Positions 16,629 through 25,641 are shown, numbered from the stretch's first letter. The stretch: DNA of 64,000 bases from Bacteroidota bacterium (GCA_018267705.1 JAFDXX010000004.1:434001-498000), one strand, 5' to 3'. The notes: a model not told the origin generated them from the sequence alone. Numbers and translations: made by a program.

Positions 16629-18686
16629 ATGAAAAAAATATTCTTCTATACATTATTTATATTACCTATTACATTAATAGCACAGGTAGATAGAACAAAA
16701 GCACCACAACCCGATCCTGCACCCAATATTAAAATTGGCAAACCCGATACATTTAGATTAGCCAACGGATTAAAAGTATTTGTAGTACGAAACACAAAAC
16801 TACCAAGAGTTTCAGCTATTTTAACCATTGACAGAGATGCAATATTAGAAGGAAATAAAGCAGGTTTAACAGATATGGCTGGTCAGTTATTACGCCGCGG
16901 AACCACTACAATGAAAAAAGCAGAATTAGATGAAGCTATAGATTTTTTGGGTGCCAATATTTCTACTTCGGCAACAAGTGTTAGCGGATCATCACTTACT
17001 AATAATTTTAATAAAGTAGTTGCTTTAATGGCAGATATAGCTTTAAGGCCGGCTTTGCTTGATAATGAACTAGAAAAAATTCGTACGCAAACCTTATCGG
17101 GTTTAGCACAAGCAAAAGATGATCCCAATAGCATTGCCGGTAATGTTACAAATAAATTAATGTATGGCGGCAACCATCCTTACGGAGAAATTGAAACAGA
17201 AGCTACTGTTAAAAATGTTACCGTAAACGATATTAAAAAATATTTTAATACTTATTGGAAACCCAATATTGCATATTTAATTTTTGTTGGAGATATTACG
17301 GTAGAAGAAGCAAAAAAATTAGCTACAACAAATTTTGGTGCATGGAAAAAAGGTATAGTACCCAAACCTGTATATAAAACACCAGCACCCGCAACCAAAA
17401 CTTTTATTGCATTGGTTGATAGGCCGGCATCTGTACAAAGCGTTATTAATATAGTAAGCCCTATTCAATTAAAACCAGGCACACAAGATGTAATACCCGC
17501 CAATGTTACATCTAATATACTTGGTGGTGGAGCATCAGCTCGTTTATACAAAAACCTTCGTGAAAAATATGGATTTACTTACGGAGCCTATGCTTCTATT
17601 TCTAGCGATAAATTAATTGGAAATTTTACTGCAAATGCTTCGGTAAGAAATGAAAAAACAGATAGTGCCATTGGTCAGTTTTTAGTTGAGTTTAATAAAA
17701 TGAGAAATGAAACAGCATCAAAAGATGAAGTTGATTTAATTAAAAATGAAATAAGTGGAAACTTTGCAAGAAGTTTAGAAAAGCCCATTACTATTGCTGG
17801 CTTTGCATTAGATGTAGCACGTTATCATTTGCCATCAAACTATTATGAAAATTATTTAAAAAATTTATCAATGGTAGATGCTGCAAAAGTTAAAGCCATT
17901 GCAGATAAATATATTCCTGTAAATAATTTAACCATTGTAATTGTAGGTAATGCAAAAGAAATTGCAAAAGGGTTAGCCAAATATGGTGAAATAAAATATT
18001 ATGATGTAGAAGGTAATCCTGTAAAAGCACCAACCGAAAAGAAAATAGATGCATCGGTAACGGCTGAAAGTATTATAAACAAAGCTATTGCAGCAAGAGG
18101 TGGAGATCAATTAAAAGATATTAAAGATGTAGAATTAACCGGCTCTTTAGCTGTGCAAGGAATGAATTTAAGCTTTACTCAAAAATATGTTTTACCCAAT
18201 AACTTTATGCAAACAATTAGCATGCAAGGAATGGTGTTTCAAAAACAAATGGCTAAAGCAGGGGTATATAGTGCATCGCAACAAGGGCAAGTTGTTCCGG
18301 TAGAAGAAGATGACAAAGAAGAATTAGATGAAGAAGCAGCTTTAATTGAAGAAACTTATTATTCAACACACAATTATACTTATACTTTAAAAGGTGTAGA
18401 ATCTGTTGATGGCAAAGATGCTTATGCCATTGAAATAAAATCATCTAAAGGAAGAATAGTTACCAATTATTATGATGTTGCTACAAGTTTAAAACTTAAA
18501 ACAACACAACAAAAAGCAATGCAAGGACAAAAATTTTTAATTCAAACATCTTATCCTGAATACAAAATGTATAATGGTATACAAATTCCTACTAAAATAG
18601 TTTTAGATCAAGGTGGGCAAAAATTTACCATCAATGTTACCGATGCAAAAGTAAACCAAGGTTTAAAAACCGATGATTGGAAATAA
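16629..18686 (+). CDS. M16 family protein, degenerate subunit with C-terminal extension
   Basis: The 685-residue protein has a signal peptide (cleavage near LIAQ, residue 19) and two M16 domains. The position of the zinc motif reads DMAGQLLRRGT instead of HxxEH, so this subunit cannot bind zinc in the standard way and is the probable substrate-guiding partner of the enzyme encoded upstream. RLYKNLREKYGFTYGAYAS is the R/Y motif of the C-terminal M16 domain that contacts substrate. Residues from about 475 to 685 form an extra beta-rich domain of the type found after M16 domains in Bacteroidota. A strong bidirectional terminator follows 20 bp after the stop. Confidence 0.93.
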   Translation: MKKIFFYTLFILPITLIAQVDRTKAPQPDPAPNIKIGKPDTFRLANGLKVFVVRNTKLPRVSAILTIDRDAILEGNKAGLTDMAGQLLRRGTTTMKKAELDEAIDFLGANISTSATSVSGSSLTNNFNKVVALMADIALRPALLDNELEKIRTQTLSGLAQAKDDPNSIAGNVTNKLMYGGNHPYGEIETEATVKNVTVNDIKKYFNTYWKPNIAYLIFVGDITVEEAKKLATTNFGAWKKGIVPKPVYKTPAPATKTFIALVDRPASVQSVINIVSPIQLKPGTQDVIPANVTSNILGGGASARLYKNLREKYGFTYGAYASISSDKLIGNFTANASVRNEKTDSAIGQFLVEFNKMRNETASKDEVDLIKNEISGNFARSLEKPITIAGFALDVARYHLPSNYYENYLKNLSMVDAAKVKAIADKYIPVNNLTIVIVGNAKEIAKGLAKYGEIKYYDVEGNPVKAPTEKKIDASVTAESIINKAIAARGGDQLKDIKDVELTGSLAVQGMNLSFTQKYVLPNNFMQTISMQGMVFQKQMAKAGVYSASQQGQVVPVEEDDKEELDEEAALIEETYYSTHNYTYTLKGVESVDGKDAYAIEIKSSKGRIVTNYYDVATSLKLKTTQQKAMQGQKFLIQTSYPEYKMYNGIQIPTKIVLDQGGQKFTINVTDAKVNQGLKTDDWK

Positions 18687-18706
18687 TTTTTTACCTGATA
18701 TAAAAT

Positions 18707-18735
18707 AAAAGCCCTGCACAATTTGCAGGGCTTTT
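18707..18735. terminator. Bidirectional intrinsic terminator
   Basis: AAAAGCCCTGCA (18707-18718) and TGCAGGGCTTTT (18724-18735) form a perfect 12-bp stem around CAATT. A/T tracts flank both sides, so it can end the M16 operon and the converging TPR gene. Confidence 0.9.
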
Positions 18736-18773
18736 ATTTTAAAACATTATAAGTATTCATTAGTATAGAAAAT

Positions 18774-19427
18774 TTATCCCGGAACTCTTGAAATATATTT
18801 TTCTAAATCTTTAATCTGTTCAACCACTTGTTGGGTTTTTGGTTTACAAGCTTTGGCTTTCCTAAAAAAATCTTTTGCAGCTCTAAATTCTCGTTTGTTC
18901 ATAAAAATTTGACACATACTTAAATATGCCACCGCTTCACTTTCTTTGTCGGGAATGCCTGCACGAATAGCAGCACGTACATAACTTTCTGCTTGTTTAA
19001 AATCTCCTTTTTGCATAGCCATCATTCCCAATTGTAATTTGTTAGCACCTTCGGCTTCTGGCATTGGAGCACCCAATTCACTACTCTTTTTTAAATGTTT
19101 TTCAGCAGTATCAAAATCTTGTTTCATCATTGCCATATTACCTTTAATAGTGTAATAGGTAGAGCGAATGGGTTTATATAAAAGGTTAGGGAATTTTATT
19201 GTATTTAAAATTTTCTCTACTTCTTCCACTTTACCTTCTTCCATTGGTTTTTGTATTAAACGCAATGGCCCTATAAAATAATGCGTAAAGATGCCAATTA
19301 CACTAACAAAATATAATGGAAACGTAGGCCAAAAACCTGTACCCGTTACATTTAAAACAACACCTAAAACAACTAATAATAAACTTAGCTGTAAACGATA
19401 CTTAATAATAAAATTATAAAACTTCAT
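18774..19427 (-). CDS. Membrane-anchored TPR-like protein
   Basis: The 217-residue protein has two adjacent hydrophobic segments (about residues 13-31 and 33-55). A cytoplasmic part follows with TPR-like helices, including YYTIKGNMAMMKQDFDTAEKHLKK and LQLGMMAMQKGDFKQAESYVRAAI. The TPR region covers about 85-205. It resembles uncharacterised Bacteroidota membrane-bound TPR proteins. It has its own -7 promoter element 19 nt upstream and a shared terminator at its end, so it is a single-gene unit. Partner and role are unknown. Confidence 0.85.
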   Translation of the reverse strand: MKFYNFIIKYRLQLSLLLVVLGVVLNVTGTGFWPTFPLYFVSVIGIFTHYFIGPLRLIQKPMEEGKVEEVEKILNTIKFPNLLYKPIRSTYYTIKGNMAMMKQDFDTAEKHLKKSSELGAPMPEAEGANKLQLGMMAMQKGDFKQAESYVRAAIRAGIPDKESEAVAYLSMCQIFMNKREFRAAKDFFRKAKACKPKTQQVVEQIKDLEKYISRVPG

Positions 19428-19446
19428 GACTTATTGTTATGGGCGG

Positions 19447-19454
19447 CAAAGATA
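19447..19454 (-). promoter_or_regulatory. -7 promoter element for the membrane TPR gene
   Basis: On the minus strand this reads TATCTTTG (TANNTTTG) followed by CCGCCC, 19 nt before the ATG at 19427. Confidence 0.6.
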
Positions 19455-19617
19455 ATGGCAATGCAATATTGAGATGATTTTAAATTTTTGGATTAGATAA
19501 ATATGTATTTACCGATTGTTTACATTTTTTAACAATTGCTTTTTGGCTGCAAAAATAACTGCTTATAATTTCATGTAACCTTTCGCATAATGATTCATTA
19601 ATCATTAAAACTCAAGT

Positions 19618-20010
19618 ATGAAAAAAAATTTTGTTATTGGTGGTATAGCAATGGTTGTAACATTAATTTCTTTCCAAACAAAAGCACAAATACGGTTTGG
19701 AATTGGATTAAATTTTGGTTTTCCCGGTTATTATTATCCTTACGGAAACTATATGGTTGCACCCAGAATAATTGTAGCTCCGCCACCGGTTGTTTTGCAA
19801 CCCCAAGTGGTAACACCGCAACAACCCACTGTAGTAGATAGTATAGAACAACCTGCTGTTGTTCAACCACAAATAGTAGCACCTGCCCCACAAGTAGTTG
19901 TACAAGCACCTTATTACTATCCTTATTATGCACCTAATATTATTTATATAAAACCGGCCCCTGCTTATTATCCTAGATATTATGGAAGGCATTATTATAG
20001 AAGAAGATAA
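19618..20010 (+). CDS. Secreted Pro/Tyr/Val-rich protein
   Basis: The 130-residue protein has a signal peptide (MKKNFVIGGIAMVVTLISFQTKAQ) and a low-complexity mature part. That part has Tyr-rich ends (FPGYYYPYGNY, YYYPYYAP, YYPRYYGRHYYRRR) around a central Val/Pro/Gln region with repeats such as QPQVVTPQQP and QPQIVAPAPQ. There is no catalytic motif. The composition suggests a cell-envelope or surface structural protein; this is inference from composition only. Frames on the other strand here are shadows of the repeats. It stands alone, convergent with xdhC. Confidence 0.75.
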   Translation: MKKNFVIGGIAMVVTLISFQTKAQIRFGIGLNFGFPGYYYPYGNYMVAPRIIVAPPPVVLQPQVVTPQQPTVVDSIEQPAVVQPQIVAPAPQVVVQAPYYYPYYAPNIIYIKPAPAYYPRYYGRHYYRRR

Positions 20011-20018
20011 TTTTTTGA

Positions 20019-20945
20019 TTAAGCATTTTTTACTTTTATAATTTCGGCTGCAATACTTACTGCAATTTCTTGAGTTGTTTGGCTATTAATATTAATGCCA
20101 ATAGGTGTATGTACTTTATTTAATATGTGAATACTTATGCCTTCTTGTTTCAATTCAGTAAATAATGTATCAATTTTCTTAGGGCTTCCTAATAAACCTA
20201 AATAATGGTAAGTGTTTGTAATAATTTGGCTTAATATAATTTTATCGGTTCTGTAACCAATTGTCATTAACACTACATAATCTTTGTCTGAAGTTTTTAA
20301 ATAGTTGTTGATGTTTTCGTAATGAACTAAATGTTTTTTGTGTGCATAATAATTTTCTTCCATTGTATTTAAATTTTCTCTATCATCATAAATATGAATA
20401 TAAAAACCAAGAAAATTCATTAATGCAGAAAGTGCTAAACCACAATGTCCGCCACCAATAATATGAATTACGTTTTGCTGAATAATATTTTGTGTGTATT
20501 GCCAATTGTTTTCATCAACATATTTCCATTCTGTTAATTCAAAATCATTTGTTTTAAAACTATTGGGTGTTATGCTAAAAGATTTTTTTGTTTGATTGTT
20601 GATGGAATGAATGGTGGTTAAATTTTTTTCAGATAATGGAATGAAAATAATTTTTTGACTTCCGCTGCAAATCATTCCACTTTGATTTTTTGCATGTGTT
20701 TTATCATGATATTGTTCTTGCAGAAAAATTGTTTGATGGTTTTGTTGTAATAAACTTTTAGCTTTTTCTACTAATTTATATTCCATTATTCCACCGCCAA
20801 TGGTTCCGTTAAAACTATCATCATTTGCTACAGCTAATAAAAATCCTGCTTTCCCGGGAGATGAACCAATGCTTTCTGCAACAAAAAGCAGCATAACGTT
20901 ATGATTATGCTGCAACTTGTTTTCTATAAAATTCCAAACACTCAT
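20019..20945 (-). CDS. xdhC: XdhC/CoxI family molybdenum-cofactor accessory protein
   Basis: The 308-residue protein belongs to the XdhC/CoxI group, which carries and matures (sulfurates) the molybdenum cofactor for xanthine dehydrogenase. The N-terminal domain has SSPGKAGFLLAVA and GTIGGGIMEYKLVEKA. The C-terminal Rossmann domain has HIIGGGHCGLALSALMNFLGF (about residues 162-182) and DKDYVVLMTIGYRTD, both family features. It is the last gene of the purine cluster and overlaps the preceding TIM-barrel gene by one base (ATGA-type junction). Its position with the xdh genes supports the specific XdhC role. Confidence 0.92.
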   Translation of the reverse strand: MSVWNFIENKLQHNHNVMLLFVAESIGSSPGKAGFLLAVANDDSFNGTIGGGIMEYKLVEKAKSLLQQNHQTIFLQEQYHDKTHAKNQSGMICSGSQKIIFIPLSEKNLTTIHSINNQTKKSFSITPNSFKTNDFELTEWKYVDENNWQYTQNIIQQNVIHIIGGGHCGLALSALMNFLGFYIHIYDDRENLNTMEENYYAHKKHLVHYENINNYLKTSDKDYVVLMTIGYRTDKIILSQIITNTYHYLGLLGSPKKIDTLFTELKQEGISIHILNKVHTPIGININSQTTQEIAVSIAAEIIKVKNA

Positions 20946-22279
20946 TACTTCATTTTTCTGTTTTCTAAAATCTTTTTAAAACTTCTTCCTCTTATTTCAT
21001 CTAAGGTTAAACCTGTTGCTAAAACTTCTTCTTCTGTAATGGCTCCGCTGTTTAATGCTCGTAAAAAATAATTTAATAAACCTTGACCTGTTGCTGCGTC
21101 ATCAAATACATCACCAATTAAAGTGGCACGTGCAGCTTTTTCTACAAATGTTTTTAAACGTTCAACGGCATCGTCGTAACTTTCTAAAAAGAAAGCAAAT
21201 ACAGCAGCATAACGCATTGCAAATTGTGCAGGGTTTAAATCCCATCCTTGATAAAATCCGTTCCATAAACTATGTCTGATATGGTCGTAACCTTTTTTCC
21301 ATGCACGATGCACTACTTGCATATTTTCTTGTTTTTGAGCTTCGGTTAATTCACCTCTATGTGGGCCAATGGGCATTGTATTGGTTGCACCATCACTTAA
21401 CCAAATACCTGTATGTGCAAGAGCAACTTTAGTCATGTGGTGTGCAAAATCGCAAACGGGATGATCCATTTCTTGATATTTTGCAGTAATGCTACAACTT
21501 GCCGTATAATCATAAGTACCAAAGTGCATTGCAATGCAACGGCCTTTACTTGCTTTAATAAATTTATATAAAGGATTTGTTCCATCTATACTCATAATGG
21601 CTTGCGTAGTTTCAACCATCATTTCCATTTTTAAAATTCCTTTCGGAAGTTTTAATTCATCTTCTAAAATATCAAAGAAATTAGCCAAAGTTTCCGGTTG
21701 CTCGGGAATAGTAACTTTGGGTAACATTACTATAAAATTATTAGGTAGTTTGCCATTCGTTTCTTTTACTAATGTTGAAAGAAAAATATCAAGTGTGCGT
21801 AAACCTCTTTCTTTCATTTCTTCTGTAAAAGGTTTTATACGAATGCCAATAAAAGGAGATAATGTATTTTCTTTCATTCCTTTTGCAACTTCTTTTGCAG
21901 CGGTTTCGGCAGTTGCATCTTCTTCTTCATTACTTCTGTTTCCATATCCATCTTCAAAGTCTATTCTAAAATCTTCAATGGCTTCTGTTTTTAATTTGGC
22001 AACTACTTTGTTGTAAACTTTTTTACTGAAATCGTTTGTGTTTGTTAGTCCAAATACTTTTCCAAAAACTTCGTAATTGGGAGCATAAGTTTCTAAAATT
22101 TCTAAGGCTCTTTGTCCTAAACTTAATGCAGCATCGCTTTTAAATAAATTAGCACCACCATATAATGTATGTACCGGTTGTCTATCGCTTCTATCACCCG
22201 GATAAATTTGTTGAAATGCAGTATTGGCTTTGCTTAAATTGCCAAATAGTTGTTCTTTTTTTGATTGTGGTATTGTCAT
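20945..22279 (-). CDS. TIM-barrel lyase/aldolase superfamily protein (DUF6986-like) in purine cluster
   Basis: The 444-residue protein resembles the HpcH/HpaI aldolase/citrate-lyase-beta/malate-synthase superfamily, most like DUF6986 proteins. FRIDFEDGYG (about residue 105) holds the acidic metal-binding pattern of the superfamily. MEMMVETTQAIM (about 220) supplies the usual metal-ligand Glu, and MHFGTYDYTAS replaces the usual FGxxDlt. The C-terminus is helical. In actinobacteria such proteins are encoded beside allantoin genes. Here it lies between the UraD-UraH fusion (86 bp upstream) and xdhC (one-base overlap). A role in handling ureidoglycolate or glyoxylate after allantoicase is an inference; no reaction is established that I can name. 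Confidence 0.8.
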   Translation of the reverse strand: MTIPQSKKEQLFGNLSKANTAFQQIYPGDRSDRQPVHTLYGGANLFKSDAALSLGQRALEILETYAPNYEVFGKVFGLTNTNDFSKKVYNKVVAKLKTEAIEDFRIDFEDGYGNRSNEEEDATAETAAKEVAKGMKENTLSPFIGIRIKPFTEEMKERGLRTLDIFLSTLVKETNGKLPNNFIVMLPKVTIPEQPETLANFFDILEDELKLPKGILKMEMMVETTQAIMSIDGTNPLYKFIKASKGRCIAMHFGTYDYTASCSITAKYQEMDHPVCDFAHHMTKVALAHTGIWLSDGATNTMPIGPHRGELTEAQKQENMQVVHRAWKKGYDHIRHSLWNGFYQGWDLNPAQFAMRYAAVFAFFLESYDDAVERLKTFVEKAARATLIGDVFDDAATGQGLLNYFLRALNSGAITEEEVLATGLTLDEIRGRSFKKILENRKMK

Positions 22280-22365
22280 CTTTTAATTATTTTAAATTTT
22301 GTGTTATAAATTTTAAAGGAGAGAAGATAATTTTAAGATTGTAAATGAATTTAAAATTTTAAAAG

Positions 22366-23214
22366 CTAACTTCCTCTGTAAGTACTGTATCCAAAGGGAT
22401 TGAGCAATAATGGAACATGATAATGTTCTTCATTAAATGTGTTGAACAAAATTTCTATCATTGGATAAAATGTTTTTATGTTTTGTTGTTGATAATATTC
22501 TCCGCAATAAAAAATCATTTTATAAGTAGATGGCTGCAGGTTTTTATTTGGTGGTAATAAATCGGCAATTCTTCCATCATTATTTGTTCTGCCTTGTGCA
22601 ATTGTTTGCCATTGGTTGTTTTGAAAAGATTGTAATTGAATACAAACATTTTTTGCAGGAGTCCCAACAGATGTATCTAAAATATGTGTTGTAATTTGAC
22701 TAATTTTTAGGCAGCTAAAATTAGAATTTGGTAGTAATTTTTGTAAACGAATAATCGTTATTTTTTGTTGCTCGCCCATTGCAATATTTAATTCTTCTTC
22801 AATAGAATTGTTTAATCTATCGTTTAATAAGTATAACATTTCTTGTGCAGATTTTCCGGTAGCACAAACAATAAAAATGAAACCAAATTTATTTTCATAA
22901 TCTGTATTTGCTTTTGCTAAGGCATTAATAACAGTATCTGTTGCAGCAACAATACCTTCTTGTTCTTTTCCTGCATATTTTTCTTTTAAACTATTTACAT
23001 CTCCAATTTTGGGATGATGTGTAAATGATTCTCTCCAATCGGTTTCGGTGCATTGATTATACCAAACACTTGTTGCTGCTTCAACTAATTTTTGTTCATT
23101 GGTAAAAGGAAAATGATTCAACATTTCACTAACCCAATATTTGCTGCCACAACATGCAAATAAATGTTGTGCAACTTGTTCTTTATTTAAACTATTAAAT
23201 TCAGTTAAATTCAT
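22366..23214 (-). CDS. OHCU decarboxylase - 5-hydroxyisourate hydrolase fusion
   Basis: This 282-residue bifunctional protein performs the two steps after urate oxidation. Residues 1-165 are UraD-like (2-oxo-4-hydroxy-4-carboxy-5-ureidoimidazoline decarboxylase), with the catalytic His in HHPKIGD (H67) and FGFIFIVCATGKSAQEM. Residues from about 172 onward are a transthyretin-like 5-hydroxyisourate hydrolase with TTHILDTSVGTPA, NNDGRI and the C-terminal signature HVPLLLNPFGYSTYRGS (YRGS at 279-282). The order of domains is that of plant allantoin synthase. It is 1 bp from the upstream puuD gene. The product is stereospecific S-allantoin, the substrate of the allantoinase encoded in the same cluster. 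Confidence 0.95.
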   Translation of the reverse strand: MNLTEFNSLNKEQVAQHLFACCGSKYWVSEMLNHFPFTNEQKLVEAATSVWYNQCTETDWRESFTHHPKIGDVNSLKEKYAGKEQEGIVAATDTVINALAKANTDYENKFGFIFIVCATGKSAQEMLYLLNDRLNNSIEEELNIAMGEQQKITIIRLQKLLPNSNFSCLKISQITTHILDTSVGTPAKNVCIQLQSFQNNQWQTIAQGRTNNDGRIADLLPPNKNLQPSTYKMIFYCGEYYQQQNIKTFYPMIEILFNTFNEEHYHVPLLLNPFGYSTYRGS

Positions 23215-23215
23215 A

Positions 23216-24616
23216 TTATTTTAATTTAGCACCTTGTTCAATCCAACAGCGAATAGTGTTTCTTTCTGCTTCGGTCATGTTGGTTTTATTGTTTTGAGGC
23301 ATTGTTTTAGTTAATACTACTCGTTGCATTATTAAATCTTTTTTCTTGGCAATATCATCAGGTGTATCAAACATTACGCCGTTGGGAGCAACTTTATAAA
23401 CGTCATCTGTTGGTTTAGAGGAATGGCATTGTACACAACGTGTTTGAATAATACTGTTTATTTCCATTATGCTTACGGTAGCTTTACACTCGTTAGGGTT
23501 TGTTGGTGGGGCTGAAATAAAACATGCTGCTAAAAGAATGATTACTGAAGCAGGTAATATCCAAACATTTAATTGATGTTTTTCTTTTAAGTTAAGATAA
23601 TGTTTTACGCCTGCTGCACCTAAAGAAATGATGGCTAAAATTAACCAAGGATATTTGAAACCAAATGTTGATGGGAAGTGATTGCTAACCATTACAAATA
23701 ATACAGGCAATGTAAAATAATTATTATGTAAACTTCTTGCTAATGCTTTTTTACCTAAACTACCATCTAAAGGTTTGCCCAATTTTGCTGCATTTACCAT
23801 TGCCTTTTGTGATGGTATAATAACAAAGAAAACATTGGCCACCATTAAACTTCCAATCATTGCTCCAAAATGTATATAAGCAGCTCTTGCACTAAAAACA
23901 TGGCAATAGAAATAAGCAAAACCAACTAAAATAATAAAACCAATTAATGAAAAAATTATTTTATAATTAATGAGTTTTGACTTGCATAATAAATCATATA
24001 TTATCCATGCAACAATAAAAGAGCTTACACCAATGCCAACTCCTTGTAAGGGTGTTATGTTTAAAATATTTTTATCAATTAAAAAAGCATTGGCATTAAA
24101 ATAATATACTACAAATAATAAACATATTCCACTAACCCAAGTAAAATAAGCTTCGTATTTAAACCAATGTAAATTTTTCGGAATTTGTTTAGGTGCAATT
24201 TTGTATTTCTCTAAATAATAAAAGCCGCCACCATGCACTGCCCATAGGTTTCCGGCTAATTCATCTCTTACATCTTCTGTTCTGTTTAGTGCGTTTTCTA
24301 AGAATACAAAATAAAAACTTGCACCAATCCATGCTATACCAAAAGTAATATGCATTACACGAATTACAATATTCAGCCATTCCATAAAATGGCTTTCTCT
24401 TGGTGTACCTTTTACTAATAAATAAGTATTGGCACAGAGACAAATAATAATTAATAAAATGCCGGTGTATGCAAAATTTTGTATGGTAATTGTGTTTTGC
24501 TTTTTAGCTTCATCATGCTTACAATCTTTTAAAAAAGTAGAAAGTTTATGTGTAAGAACGGTTAGCATTATTAAAATGCCAAATAAAATTATATATAGTA
24601 AAATACTTATTGCCAC
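23216..24616 (-). CDS. puuD: Cytochrome c-linked membrane urate oxidase
   Basis: The 466-residue protein matches PuuD, the integral-membrane urate oxidase that passes electrons to its own cytochrome c domain instead of to oxygen. Several membrane helices fill residues 1-375, with RVMHITFGIAWIGASFYFVFLENAL and LWAVHGGGFYYLEKYK matching the family. A C-terminal cytochrome c domain has CVQCH (C394-H398) and a likely axial Met in KTMPQNN (M439). It oxidises urate to 5-hydroxyisourate, which the fusion protein encoded 1 bp downstream then processes. No soluble uricase is seen in the cluster. Confidence 0.93.
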   Translation of the reverse strand: MAISILLYIILFGILIMLTVLTHKLSTFLKDCKHDEAKKQNTITIQNFAYTGILLIIICLCANTYLLVKGTPRESHFMEWLNIVIRVMHITFGIAWIGASFYFVFLENALNRTEDVRDELAGNLWAVHGGGFYYLEKYKIAPKQIPKNLHWFKYEAYFTWVSGICLLFVVYYFNANAFLIDKNILNITPLQGVGIGVSSFIVAWIIYDLLCKSKLINYKIIFSLIGFIILVGFAYFYCHVFSARAAYIHFGAMIGSLMVANVFFVIIPSQKAMVNAAKLGKPLDGSLGKKALARSLHNNYFTLPVLFVMVSNHFPSTFGFKYPWLILAIISLGAAGVKHYLNLKEKHQLNVWILPASVIILLAACFISAPPTNPNECKATVSIMEINSIIQTRCVQCHSSKPTDDVYKVAPNGVMFDTPDDIAKKKDLIMQRVVLTKTMPQNNKTNMTEAERNTIRCWIEQGAKLK

Positions 24617-24618
24617 GG

Positions 24619-25641
24619 TTAAATAATTTTTCCAAAAATTCTTAATCTGCTAATACCACCATCAGGAAAAATATTTAATCTGATATGTGTTATGGCAGTA
24701 TGGTTATTAATTTCTTTTTCAAAACAATGTTCGGCACTTGCTTTTAATTTTTGTTGCGGTAATAAACTTTCCCATTTAATAGTATTATTAATAACTGCAT
24801 CATCATTATTTGAAACGCAATATTCAAGACTACAACTATCAGGATAGTTTCCTTTAAAATGATTGGTATCTACAATAATTTTTTGTGCAATGCCTTTATG
24901 TGCTAATTTAATGATAACCCAATCTCTATTATTGGGTGTTCTGTTGCGTTTTGTTTCCCAACCATCGCCCATATTTACCCCACGATTTGGCATTAATAAA
25001 TTGTTCATTGAACTGAAAAACATATCGTTACAGGCAATAGCTTTTCCGCCATTAATGGCTGCTGCTAAATCTAATGTATCATTTGTTGAAATGGTTTCCC
25101 ATTGTTTAAAAACATTACCATACACTCTCAATCTTGCAACGCCGCCATCGGGATATATGTGTAGTCTTATATGTGTATAAATATTAGTATCACTACATTC
25201 AAAAAAGTTTTGAGAACCTGCATCTAAATGCGATTTAGGAAGAATTTCTTTCCATTCAATTTCTTCCCAATTTGTGGGAAGTTCTTTTCCTGTAAGGTTT
25301 ACAGCTTCTATACTTGCATGTGGGGGATGATTACCTAAAAAGAAGTTGGTATCAATATCAAAACCTTTTATAATACCACTTGTTGCTAATTGAATGATAG
25401 CCCAATCATGCCCGGGTGTTCTTTTTCTTCTGCTTTCCCATCCATCCATCCATTTACCTCTGTCTGTATATTTATCTGTAATAAATACACCTCTTGTGGG
25501 TTTAATTAAATTTTCTTTTTCGGCAAAAAAATCATCCGTTGCATACAATACTTTTCCGCCAAGCCTTTCTGCAGCTAAATCTGTAAGATTGGTAAATGCG
25601 GGAGATTGTTTAATAATTTCTTTTACTGTGGTTTGAGCCAT
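24619..25641 (-). CDS. alc: Allantoicase
   Basis: The 340-residue enzyme hydrolyses allantoate to ureidoglycolate and urea. Two homologous halves are visible, as is usual for the family. The first half has GWESRRKRTPGHDWAIIQL and FDIDTNFFLGNHPPHASIE, the second GWETKRNRTPNNRDWVIIKL and VDTNHFKGNYPDSCSLE. Each half ends with a HIRL.IYPDGG.ARLR / HIRLNIFPDGGISRLR type segment. The start overlaps the end of the allantoinase gene by 19 bp, so the two are translationally linked. The stop is 2 bp from puuD. Confidence 0.96.
   Translation of the reverse strand: MAQTTVKEIIKQSPAFTNLTDLAAERLGGKVLYATDDFFAEKENLIKPTRGVFITDKYTDRGKWMDGWESRRKRTPGHDWAIIQLATSGIIKGFDIDTNFFLGNHPPHASIEAVNLTGKELPTNWEEIEWKEILPKSHLDAGSQNFFECSDTNIYTHIRLHIYPDGGVARLRVYGNVFKQWETISTNDTLDLAAAINGGKAIACNDMFFSSMNNLLMPNRGVNMGDGWETKRNRTPNNRDWVIIKLAHKGIAQKIIVDTNHFKGNYPDSCSLEYCVSNNDDAVINNTIKWESLLPQQKLKASAEHCFEKEINNHTAITHIRLNIFPDGGISRLRIFGKII

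Noticed and set aside
19634..19992. Two minus-strand frames opposite the secreted Tyr/Pro-rich protein
   Set aside because: They only mirror the low-complexity repeats of the plus-strand gene, which has a proper signal peptide.
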